From the NCBI GenBank assembly GCA_033065855.1, contig JAVXUO010002535.1, positions 1 through 64,000 on the forward strand: 64,000 bases of DNA. The letters are read 5' to 3'. Both the position numbers and the translations under genes were made by a program. Source of the stretch: Escallonia rubra. Its lineage: Eukaryota > Streptophyta > Magnoliopsida > Escalloniales > Escalloniaceae. Below the pieces are notes generated by a model. The model was not told the origin of the DNA. It worked only from the letters and a program-made list of their open reading frames with translations, and made no database searches. Shown here in pieces: positions 50,111-59,887 of this stretch (position 1 is the first letter of the stretch; each line of letters starts with the position of its first letter).

Positions 50111-50719
50111 GAATGTGTGTGTGGGTATTGTGTGTGGTGTGTGTAAGTGGATACATTGTATGAGTGAAATTTTGTGAGTAGTCTATAAATATTGTAAGGG
50201 CTAAGTGCAAAGAATTAAGGGGAGAGTGACGTGGGCTGAGTTCAATGCTGTATAGTGGTAACCTGTGCTTACACGGGTGTACCACGAATTCGCGCTACGT
50301 TTGATACGTGAGTTGGGTAGCACATGATGATTATTAGCATGTCAAATTTTACAGTAGTATACCTAGAGATGTCAATGGGCCGGCCCAGCCCGAGCCCAAC
50401 GAGCCTCCAACGAAAATGGGTCGGGGCCGGGCCTGATGAATGGAAAACGGGCCGAGCCGGGCCTGAAATATGGAATATATGGGCCTAGTCCAAGCCCTGG
50501 CCCTAGGCCCAATATTTAGGGCCGGGCTTGGGCCGGGCCAGGGCCCAAAAACAACGTCAAAGGAGCTCACTATTAGTGAGCTCACTGAGCAAACCTCACA
50601 CGCTTCTCTCTCTCTCACTCAAAATGCAGTGCAGCAAAAGCAATCTCTAGGTTCACCATCTTCCAAACTCCACACTCATGCAATCATCAAAGAAGTCAAC
50701 CACCCCATCACACAAGAAC

Positions 50720-50919
50720 AGAGGAAGGACCACCAACCGTCTCCGGCTCTCCGCTCGCCGCTCCCGTCGCCGCCGCCTCCGACGGCGAAGAACGCAAGTC
50801 ACAGAAGCCTCATCGCAAGTCCCTTCCCAAACCTGAAAAGCTCGTGCGCCTCATTCTGATTCTCACCGTCCTCTGCTTCCTCGTCCTCTACCTCTCTTCT
50901 CACGATCCGGCTCAGAAAG
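50720..50919 (+). pseudogene. Captured exon encoding an N-terminal membrane anchor
   Basis: The frame reads GEERKSQKPHRKSLPKPEK, then the hydrophobic LVRLILILTVLCFLVLYL, then SSHDPAQK. It ends at a good 5' splice site (AAAG|GTAACC at 50919/50920). This looks like exon 1 of a type II membrane protein, perhaps a Golgi enzyme, but I do not recognise the gene. The start codon lies in eroded sequence upstream. Confidence 0.6.
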
Positions 50920-51164
50920 GTAACCGAAATTAATTGCGACGACGAGCATGCCTCATGTTCCTGCGGTCGTCGGAATTAACCGTATCTTGCTGCGGTTTTA
51001 ATGCTTTTATGTTGCATTGGTTCAGATTTGCCTCAGGTTGATGAATCGAAGCGGCAGTCCAATACTATGGATTTCGTTGCTCTCGCATATTGTCGACTCT
51101 GCTTTTGATTTTGTAGATTCAACGGCCTGTCGTATTCTTTGCCATCTCTGTTTCTGCGTCTGCG

Positions 51165-51300
51165 GTAGGCTAGGGCCAGGGTTTTGATCGGGGAAGATGG
51201 GGTGTTGAGGAATTTCAGGGCTTTTCTCACTACGTACTTGCCTGTGAAGCCTGATGCGCCCAAGATGATTATGTCATAGCTGGTGTTGGGGTTCTGCCAT
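51165..51300 (-). pseudogene. Captured start of a saccharopine-dehydrogenase-like oxidoreductase gene
   Basis: The minus strand starts ATGGCAGAACCCC at 51300. After a one-base frame change comes YDIIILGASGFTGKYVVRKA and then LKFLNTPSSPIKTLALA, the Rossmann-fold start (GASGFTG nucleotide-binding loop) of the plant At5g39410-type protein. Similarity fades after LALAYRR (Gly-Arg-Asn expected). Only about 45 of about 450 residues are present. Captured DNA, not a gene. Confidence 0.85.
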
Positions 51301-51645
51301 GATTGACTGGAACTTTGATTAGAAGAAGAAAAGAGTTAAAGAGCTACATGGGAGTGGAGGTTGAGACATGAGAAATTGGGTTTTTGGGAGCTCGGTTGGA
51401 GTGCTCAGTGCTGGAGATGTGTGCACGAGGCCAATTTCGGGCCCAAAACCGGGCCAATTTTGGGCTTTTTTTAGGGCCGGGCCATTTTTGGTGAAACCTT
51501 GGCCTGGTCCAAGCCCAGGTCCAAGGCCCTTTATTTTCAGGCCTGCACTGTTCATTAGCAGGCCGGGCCAGCCCGGGCTTTTTTTTTGGGCCAGGCCGGG
51601 CCAGCCCGCGGGCCGCCCGGCCCATTTGACATCTCTAAGTATACC

Positions 51646-53300
51646 TTAGGCTAAGTTGAAATTTCTGGAAAATTTTGTAATTTTCTGAAAACGTATGTAT
51701 TTTAATTTTTTTTAAAAAAACCAGATTTGTAAAAATCTTTCGAAGCCTTAAAACTCATGAAAAAGTTCTGAAAGTTTTTTATTAATGTTTTGACAGTGAT
51801 TTTTAGAGTTGAATTATTATCATTTCCATAACGCATTGAATTTAGCAAAATGAAAATTTTAAAAATATTTTTAATGCCTTTTTAATTCCAACTTGTTTTA
51901 TACATATTTTAAGGTTCTTAAATAAATTGTGAGTCTTTATTTCCAACTAGAAACAATTTTGGCAATTTACGACTTTTAGTGTATTTAAAGAAATTATTTT
52001 TAATTTGAAAATATTAAAAAATATTCAAAAAAATTATTGTATTTCACATGATGTATTAATTCATAAAGACTGCTTAATGACAATCAAAGTCATTTCTGAG
52101 CCTCAAGGAGTGTGATGGGTCTTCTGGTTAAGTTGGCTGTGTGTGGGACCTGCTTTGAGTTGTGTTGTTCTGGGTTGAGGAATGAGTACGCTGTGGGTAG
52201 TTTATATTAGGTTTATAATATAGTAATGTAGAATGTGTTCTGATAAGTGATTTGCCAACCTAGGTTAACTCTGAGGATTTTGATCGAGGGCATTTTAGCT
52301 TTGTTTCTCTTGGATTGAGGTACGAGATTTTCATCTGAACCAAACTTCTCATAATTGATTTCTTATGTTCTTCTGATTTGTTATCGATATTCCTTTTGGA
52401 TTCTGCTATGTTTATAAAGTTGCATTGTTTGCCTTAAAAACCTGTCATTGAGCCTTAAAACGTTCATTCAAACTCTTATCGATGCTCATTATTTATTACC
52501 CATCGAGCATTGAATAACATGTTGTATTAACGAATTATTGTCATTTTGTTTATTGACATGAGATTCTGCATTGGTGTGTTTTGGCGGGAGTTGGTGTGTA
52601 TCGGAGGATTTGGTGTATATCGGTGTGGGTTAGTACCTTAATGGACTAGCCGGTGTGTTGGTGTGGGCTAGTACCTTGTTGGACTAGCCGATACATATGT
52701 AATTATCAGTGTTAGTGAGCATCATCTTTGTGGCTTTGCTAAGTGAGATCCCCTGCATTGCCTGGGTGGCTTTGCAATTGCTCGTGTTCAATAACATTTG
52801 TGATTGTTTGCATCGTACCCGAGAGTCATATTGACATCTAATCGAACTAGTTGTAACCATTGTGAAAGCTCTGGAAACCATCATCGAATTGTATCTGTGA
52901 ACTAAACCATCATCGTATTACATTTGTAGATTATTTCGTAATTTTTTCGTTTGAGCGACCTTACTGAGCTCTCGAAATCTCACTCCCGTTTGACTTCTTT
53001 TCTGCATGTGATAACCAACAATAGATTGCATTAGGTATGGATTAGATCTGAGCAAGGGAACGAGAAATTAATTTTTAGTTTTGGTTATTAGAACCCATGC
53101 GTGGGTTAATATTGTTATTTAGAATTTTTACTTAGTCTTGTAATTTCAATTATGACAGTACGCTAAGAGTATTATTTTACTCAATGGTTTAGTTGCTCTG
53201 ACTGGCTGATGATTCTAAATTGGTTGAGTTTGAGGTCATTATTGTTTTAGTGCAAATGATCGGGTGAGTGCTAACGTTCTAAAAATTCCGGGATGTTACA
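51646..53300 (+). other. 3' part of the Tekay-like LTR
   Basis: AT-rich, then GTGTTGG-rich (52.57-52.70 kb, GGTGTG...GGACTAGCCG repeated twice). No coding sequence. Ends GGGATGTTACA. Confidence 0.5.
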
Positions 53301-55959
53301 CCTTTCTAACTGCTTTTGATGAGAAATAGGGTTTGACCTTGCTCATTGAAACTGAAGTGCTTGGTTGAACTTCCTCCATGGGGGCCTCGATGTGGACGTT
53401 AGCGTCAACAAAGCGAGATTCTGCTTCCGGTAAGCTTGTCATCAGTGACAACTTTCTTTACAACACCATCACGACAATATATACTTGAAGAATTGATAGA
53501 GATTAGATGATACCACCCTTTTTTTGTGCAGCCAGGTTATCCTGAAACCATATTGTATGAAGTCTCGACATCTAACACATGAAATAAAGCACTTGAAGCC
53601 ATATCCTCAATTGAAGGTTCTAGCCTTGCTATGTCAACTGCTCTTTGGCCACCCTCATTGAACCCTTGAATCATGAGACGACGACATCCTCAGGCATCAA
53701 GTTATATACCAAGTTCTTTCATTACTTTAAGAGGTACAATGTTGATAGCAGGCTGCCCATCTAGTAGCATCTTATTAAATCTTTGTTCATAAGTATAACC
53801 AGTCTCAAAGAAAGGGCAATAATAAGGTTGTTAGCTAAGTAGTAAACCATCGCCAAAGAATACAATAACAGACATGCATGTGACGCAGTTCTTGGTGCAC
53901 GTATGAGACCATTCTTCGACCGGATAGTGAGTTAGTTGGGAAGCAACACCTTTACTTCCACCTATAATGTCCTCAACTTGAGCCATATAGCATGCAACTT
54001 CAACTGTACTGGCTGGAACTTCTTTGCGTAGCCACTCTCACTAGAATTTGTATAGTGTGATAAGGCTTTGAGGATTTTAATTAAGTGAATTCGTAGCCGA
54101 CTGAGGAATTTCCTTCGAATTCTTCCACATCTTGCCTTTAGACTGTTTTTACATCATCGTAGACCTTGTCAGATCTTTATTCTTTGTTAATACCTTTCAC
54201 GTCCTTTGATGAGTGACAAGGTTGCATCTTTTCCTCTTTGAGTCAGAAGAATATGAAATTCTCGAGTCGATGCCCCCTTGTATGAAAGTTATGACAAATG
54301 GGCTAGGAGATATAAACACTTCAGATAACTGCATGCGGATTTGCTATCTTATATTCAATAAGGTCAAGTAACCTAAACTGAATGCCGTGGGAACAAGTCA
54401 GGTATATTGCTAGACTCCTCTTGTTGCCTACTTAGTCCACTTAAAATGAGAGGATGATAAGTGCCACAAGCAATGAAAGTTTGATTTGTGGAAGCCTTGT
54501 CCTCCTCGAGGGCAACCTTTCCATGACGTGCCAATTTAATGATCCTGTCATTTTGGACAAATAAGCTCTCCATGATGGCTAACTAGTCTATGATATCTGC
54601 AGTAATTAGGGTTGTTAACTTGTTCGGCTTGCTCCGCTAGCTTCATTTCTGATAATTCAGTTAGTTCCATAATGAGCAAATCATTAAGCATGCCACGAAC
54701 ATCTAAATCAGGAAAAGGTTACTCCTTGGCTTTCATTTCTCATAAAAAGAGTCTTTTCATTCTTTCTCTTGAGGGAACTTTCTTTTTCGACTTCTTTGTT
54801 AATTTTGGTAACACGTGAAATTGGCCCATTATTCACAACCATGGACTCTTCACTGATAGATTTAGTTAAAGAAGCTTTTCCTCCTCCACCAGTGTCTTGT
54901 TATTCCTTGCTCTCATGGAAATCTTGAATCGACAGACATTGGTTTTCTTGTGGAGCAATGCTGAGTTCCATGTCGTGAGCATTGGTTGCAAGATCTTCAA
55001 AGGACTTAGCTTGCATTCCCTGAGGAATGTGCTGTAGTCCTCACTGTATCCCTCGAATTCACATTTCTATAGCAGAAGACTTGATTAGGCGATCCTTGCA
55101 ATTACTATTGAGATTTTTCCCTCGGTTGGTGTAGTCGATAATCGGCTCATCCTTCCATTGGCGTGAATTCTTAAGCTCAACTATATTAATTGTGTGGCGG
55201 GTCATGTAAAAGCAATTGAGAAGCTCTTCCTCTAATTGTTCGCAATTGTTGATTGAGTGAGGTTGAACCGCCGGTATACCAGTCATCGCGTTACCTTTGC
55301 AAGTATCTGAAAAGTTGCTCAAAAAGATGATCTCCGAGTCTCAACATTATTATATATTTCCACAAAGCGAGCAATATGCTGCTTGGGGTTGCCTTTACCA
55401 TCGACATGTTCGAACTTTCGTGGCTGATAATAGGTAAGCATCTGTAGGAGATCATTCTTTTGAGTATACAGTTTGACATATGTAAGAGAAGACTTTATAG
55501 GCTCTTCGAGAGTATCTTTAATAGTACACACGATGAACTCCCTTAGCTAGTCAATAGAAATCAAACCTTCAGACGCGAGTTGGAAGACATTTTAGTTTCA
55601 ACTTCTTGTTGGAATTTTCTCCTTCCAGGACCTTTTTGTGTTCTTATCTTCATTAGCATGACTTGTTTCCAAGGAGTGCGGTGATCTGAGCATTAAGATC
55701 TTGAACAGTTCTTGTGAATAATTCGCTTTTCCTAAACTTGCAACTTGCTCCTCAAGAGTTTGAACCTTTGTCATCATAACAGGCATGCTTCCAAAGAAAG
55801 TCATTTTTTGGGCATATCGCAAACTTCAACAAAAAGGAGTAATAAGGAGAAATGCAAGGACTTTTTTCTTGCATAGATGGCAACCTTTTCTTCATATGCG
55901 TTCAAGTTTCCTCAAGTGTTTATTTCAAAGAAATAAGATTTACAAATTCGTTGGGTCCA

Positions 55960-57383
55960 CTATATGCGTGTACACATACATAAAATACCCAAACAAACGA
56001 GAAGGGAAAAAAGACTAAAAGAGTAAATTAAGAAGCGAACTAACAGAATCTTCAAGCTAGGCAGAAGGTACCCCGATAACTTGTTATTGTCCAAAAGGCC
56101 ACGAGTACTCACCAGGATGGTCGAGTACATAAGGTATATGCTTTGGAGTTCAATCATGAATTCAGTTGCCGAAAGCTTTGGTGGAATCTGACCGCTGATC
56201 CGAATTGGCTGAAATCAATTTATAATAGGAAGAGCTCAAGACTATCAAACAACTAAAATCTGGTTACAAGAAGCAAACTATTAAATGCTTTACTTGGGGC
56301 AAGTTTGCAGAAGATTTTGGTATCGATCCAGATATACTATTCTTCTCCAACTGAAATTTAGTCAAGTTAAGAAGAAACCCAAGCTCATCTGGTAAAGGAC
56401 TTGATAATCGGTTGCCACTCAAAACCTGCACGTAGAAAATGTATCACCAAATCTAAAGTTCTCACCAGGGAAAAACTAAGTCAAGCATAGGATCGGATAC
56501 TCGTCAACCCAATTGGTGAAGCTAAAAACAAATGCAGCAAAAATAGTTTTCTGCTGAGTCCATATAATTTAAGTTTCAACTTACAGAAGCTGCAAAGCAT
56601 TAATTTTGCCCATCTCCTTTGGTATGCTGCAACTAATATTGTTGCACATAAACTTCCTTGCAAAAGATAAAAAGTCATTAACATCGTTCTCTTTTTACTA
56701 AACATTGACATAATTATAAATTCATACGTAACAATAACTAAAACATTAAATTGCAGTGACTTACAAAATTACGTGTAAGATAATTGGCCAAACTCAGCAG
56801 TTAGACGCGCGCGGTGTGGCGATGGGGGATGGGGTGTAGCAGAGGGGTTGGGTTGCGTGGGGGGTGGGCACTGAGGCTGTGCCAGCGAGCGGTAGAAGCG
56901 GCTGGAGTGGGGGCGTGGGAGGTGGGTGGTTAAGAGAGAGAGATGCAGTGTGAGCGGCAGGGAGAAAGGAAAAAAAAGGTAGGATTTCTCAATTTTAATG
57001 ACTTTTAGGGACGAATTTTGGCCTTTACCAAATATTTACTAAAGGCCATTAAAAAAATGTAGACTTTTAGCAATGGATCAATTAAATCGGAAAAAGCCCA
57101 TATGTAAAAGTCATTTTAAAATTCTTTTGCCTAAAAAAAAAAAAGAAGGATAAGAAAAGGGGAAAATTCAAAAGTAAAAATGAGTTCCAAAATATTCCAT
57201 TGTTATAAGTCCGTCGATAAAGGTCCGTCGCTAAAGATCATTATAGACGGATTTTTCATCGGTAAAGATTTTTTTTATCAACGAACCTTTACAGATAGAT
57301 AATCCATCTGTACAAGCAACTTTTAGCCACGAATTTGGGTCCGTCTCAAAAAGTCTCCCTATAAAAGCTGCTTTTATTGTAGT
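55960..57383. mobile_element. CACTA-like element with captured LRR-kinase pieces (left end uncertain)
   Basis: The right terminus reads GCTTTTATTGTAGTG, i.e. CACTACAATAAAAGC inward, a CACTA-type end. Subterminal words GTCCGTCGATAAAGG and CCGTCGCTAAAG, with TTTACAGATAGATAATCC, are typical. The left end is not clear; CACTATATGCGTG near 55957 is the best candidate but shares only CACTA. The element interrupts gypsy gag. GC-rich GGGGTGGG-like DNA lies at 56.80-56.95 kb. The left boundary is an estimate. Confidence 0.6.
56040..56720 (-). pseudogene. Captured fragments of an LRR receptor-kinase gene with introns
   Basis: On the minus strand: ISCSIPKEMGKINALQLL followed by GTAAGT (near 56.58 kb); then, after a ...TGCAG acceptor, VLSGNRLSSPLPDELGFL and KFQLEKNSISGSIPKSSANL (56.43-56.29 kb); then ISGQIPPKLSA (56.2 kb) and LDNNKLSGYLLPSL (56.08 kb). 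The repeat order and wording match the leucine-rich ectodomain of the At1g06840-type LRR receptor-like kinases. Exon-intron boundaries are kept, so capture was at the DNA level. No signal peptide, membrane segment or kinase domain is present. Confidence 0.82.
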
Positions 57384-57807
57384 GAGTAGTATTAGAGCTA
57401 ACAGACTGCAGTGAGATGGCCTTGAACTTTGAGGAGAAGTAGCATCGTGCACTAATCGAACCATATGGCTCGATAAAAATTCCTCAGACATAGTTGGGTG
57501 TGATAGCACCTCCTGAACAACATTAGGAATGTCATCCTTTGCCCCAACAGAGTTAAACTAGGAGTTCTTCCCAACCCACTGGTTCGAAGAACGGATTCTT
57601 CTTGAGTGAAGGTACCCCTTGCGAGCTTGCTTTAGCTTTTATTTTTGCTTAGCTATGAGTCTCCATGCCCATGCTTTGACCCTCGAACTTATGGCGAATG
57701 GTAGGCAAATTTAGAGCAAGCAATCTTCAAGGTGTCGATCTTAGGAGCCATTAGATTAACAGATTCGAGATCTTTGTTGATAAGAGAAGAGATGAAAGGG
57801 AGAGAAT

Positions 57808-57825
57808 GTCCCACTGAGGGTGCCA
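57808..57825 (-). promoter_or_regulatory. Probable primer-binding site of the gypsy element
   Basis: Minus strand TGGCACCCTCAGTGGGAC, six bases inside the LTR end (ATGCA). The TGGCACC start is the form expected for complement to a tRNA CCA end. The tRNA is not identified. Confidence 0.5.
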
Positions 57826-57831
57826 TAAATT

Positions 57832-59360
57832 TGCATAAAAATTTTTTGAGTCTAAAAATATAGATGGAAAAAATTGCAACAAGTTAAATTTTGTATTGAT
57901 TCGAATAGCGAGTGGAATTCTTTGAATTAGTCTATACATAAAGAAAAAAGTCCTTTCATTCTTTCTTGACTAATGCTTGACCGAAAGCTTGATGGCTTAT
58001 TCTTGAATCAAACGGAGAATTTGAGTGACTTCGTCAGGAGAGTTGATGAATTTTCGCGACGAACAAGTTCGAGTGTGCTCTAGTTTGACAATAGACTTTC
58101 AGTGGAGAGAAAAATCTTGTCTCTAGATTGAGAGAATAATCTTCTCTCTGGCTTGAAGAGAAAAACTTCTATCCACCCCTTGGGGCCATCCAATAATTAT
58201 ATAGTGGTAGATGAGAGTGTGCTATTAAAACTGCACCTCATTGATGATTATCACTTAATTTTGTGAGAGATATATACCATGTTTATGGTACAAACTTTTA
58301 TGTAGAAACTTAAAGATGATGCATGATGTCTTTGATTGGCCATACCACCTCACTGTGACATATTACAACAATAATAATTGTCAACTTAGATGTTGTTTGA
58401 TAAAACTGAAATTTAAGTGTTGAAAAAGTTAAGTACTGAATTCGTAAAACTGAAAACTTTAAGCGACATAATTTTTACTGAAAAATAAGTTAACCTGTTT
58501 GGTAAACCATAAGCAAATGTCTGAAAATTGTTTGTTTATAAATTTATCCATTTTCCCAAAATTATGCATTTATTTATGTACTTTATAACTTTTTTGGGGG
58601 GCTAACATTGCGTTGGTGGTAGTGGTGGCAGTGACGATGGAGTAGTGGTGGTGGTGACGGTGGCGGCGGAAAAAAAGTGTAAATGGTGGCAGTAATGGTG
58701 CGTGAACACGTGGTGTTGGTAGTTGTGATGATAGCGACAAGCGACGACATGACGGTCATGACAGTTGTTGTAGTGTGATGGATCTTTAGATGATTTTAGT
58801 GGAAATGGACGTGGTGACAACATCAACGGTATGGTGGAGGTGGCGGTGTCCTTGTCATGGTTTCAGTGGTGTTGGTGATAGTGGCTAGGTCGTGGTAATT
58901 GTGGTGGTGGTGGTAGCAAAATGAAATATTGGTTGTGGTGGTGGTTGTATTGTGGTGGAGGCGATGTTGCCAGCAAATTAATTGAGGCGGTATCGTGGTG
59001 ATATTTTTTTTATATGTAACATGTTAAATAACTTTTAACCATCTCACTTAGAATTAAGTGATCAACATTAAGTAAGTCCCCACTGACTTAAAATTTTAGT
59101 CTATTTTTTTGTAGAAATTAATTTTTTAAGTGATACAAGGTTTAGAGTTATCAAAAGCTCTTAATTAAGATTCATTAAAAAATTTAAGTTTTAAGTGCTT
59201 AATTGCGTTATCAAACACACTTTTTGTCTTTTACTCATATCAATAGTTTATGGAACACGTGTCACCTACTTATTTGTCATTGATTAATTATCTAGAGAAA
59301 AATAAATAATACGTGGCAATTTGTGATTGGTATGATATTTATTCTTCTGTAATGACATCA
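57832..59360 (-). mobile_element. 5' LTR of the gypsy element, carrying a MITE
   Basis: Matches the LTR at 37566-38271 on both sides of the MITE at 58389-59220. Without the MITE it is about 697 bp. Confidence 0.72.
58389..59220. mobile_element. PIF/Harbinger-like MITE, 832 bp, in the gypsy LTR
   Basis: Left end GATGTTGTTTGATAAAAC; right end complement GTGTGTTTGATAACGCAA. It follows TTA (58386-58388) and is followed by TTT, a probable TTA duplication with one change. The sister LTR has CAACTTAGTCTTTT uninterrupted, which proves an insertion. The centre (58.6-58.95 kb) is GGT/GTG-rich. Confidence 0.8.
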
Positions 59361-59887
59361 AGAAAAAAAATACATTTATCTTTTTTTTTCTTCTCATTTT
59401 TGGTGTCGGATCTTGCTTTCTTTCTAGTGTTGTAGAGCAGCCCTGTAAACGTGAAAGTAAATCAAGGTACACAAGTCACACTGTGTGTAGCGTTAGGCCG
59501 GAAGAAGTCACGTGCTCAGTTATAAGGAAAAGGGCCAAGGAGTATTCAGTGTCCTTAAAAGATCCCTTCTTGTCCACCGATTGAGCTCATTCAATTCAAT
59601 TTAAGCCATCTCCCCCCATCCCCTCCGAAACCCAGTGGTAACAACAGAGTTGTCCTAGAAATGCGTCACAAGACTTTTCTAGCGGCAAATGATGTTAGCA
59701 AAGTCGTTAAAAATGTAAAAGAAAAGGGCATACGAGCCTTTGACGAAAATTGAATGTCACAGTCGCCACTAGAGCACCCTTGCCCCCAGATTTGAGTTAC
59801 CCACCCACTTTGTCTGTTTAAACAGGCTAAATCCATGCATAGAGCTCAAAACCCCATCACACAATTACCAACCTCATGTAGATAAAT
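59361..59887. other. Upstream flank of the carboxylesterase pseudogene
   Basis: No gene. Possible remnant of the old promoter; no clear TATA box. Confidence 0.35.

Larger units (their letters stand above)
50364..51637. mobile_element. hAT-like element, 1274 bp, exact 8-bp duplication, two captured fragments
   Basis: Ends TAGAGATGTCAATGGGCC and GGCCCATTTGACATCTCTA. AGTATACC is duplicated (50356-50363 and 51638-51645). Both arms, about 200 bp each, are packed with GGGCC/GCCCGG words. The centre (50.57-51.4 kb) holds an exon-like piece on the plus strand and the start of a saccharopine-dehydrogenase-like gene on the minus strand. No transposase. It lies in the Tekay-like LTR. Confidence 0.93.
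39508..53300 (+). mobile_element. Tekay/Del-like gypsy LTR (about 3.15 kb net) split by a Copia and a hAT
   Basis: It starts TGTAACACCCCGTTAAAAC and ends TTCCGGGATGTTACA, the usual edges of this chromovirus LTR class. A TATA run (CTATATATACATATATA near 39658) and GGCAGAGAGAGAGAG follow near the 5' end. Removing the Copia (40659-50017) and the hAT with its duplication leaves about 3152 bp. No internal region is attached, so it is probably a solo LTR. The flanks GGTTA and CCTTT do not match, so a rearrangement at one edge is possible. CA/TG-rich microsatellite DNA at 39.95-40.65 kb belongs to it; the antisense open frames there are composition artefacts. Confidence 0.65.
53330..57751 (-). pseudogene. 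Ty3/gypsy gag and protease, broken, split by a CACTA-like element
   Basis: Gag starts at 57751 (MAPKIDTLKIACSKF) and is cut at 57384 by the CACTA-like insertion. Gag resumes near 55850 with a coiled coil (VQTLEEQVASLGK). The retrotransposon_gag core lies at 55531-55059: YYQPRKFEHVDGKGNPKQH, then EQLEEELLNCFYMTR, and RQWKDEPIIDYTNR. Then comes YHRLVSHHGE-like linker and KLARHGKVALEED (54.5 kb). The protease segment at 53.8-53.4 kb reads MLLDGQPAINIVPL, then RLMIQGFNEGGQRA, and YNMVSG with PGC. The catalytic DGG/DSG appears as DGQ. Many stops. The domain order matches Tat/Athila-like elements. No reverse transcriptase follows. Confidence 0.82.
37566..59360 (-). mobile_element. Ty3/gypsy element, minus strand, expanded to 21.8 kb by nested insertions
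   Basis: Two related LTRs (37566-38271 and 57832-59360, about 706 and 697 bp once the MITE is removed) bound the block. Next to the right LTR lies a primer-binding site. Gag and protease remains of a Tat/Athila-like type lie at 53.3-57.75 kb. Reverse transcriptase and integrase are absent. The left internal part (38.27-39.5 kb) holds diverged tandem repeats. Net length without the nested elements is about 5.7 kb. No flanking target duplication was found (ATTCA versus AGAAA), so ends are approximate. Confidence 0.75.

Noticed and set aside
50470..51649. Open frames rich in Gly/Pro/Arg at both ends of the hAT element
   Set aside because: They arise from the GGGCC-rich arms and are mirror images of each other.
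58602..58826. Minus-strand His/Pro/Thr-rich open frame
   Set aside because: Product of the GGT-rich MITE core; not a gene.
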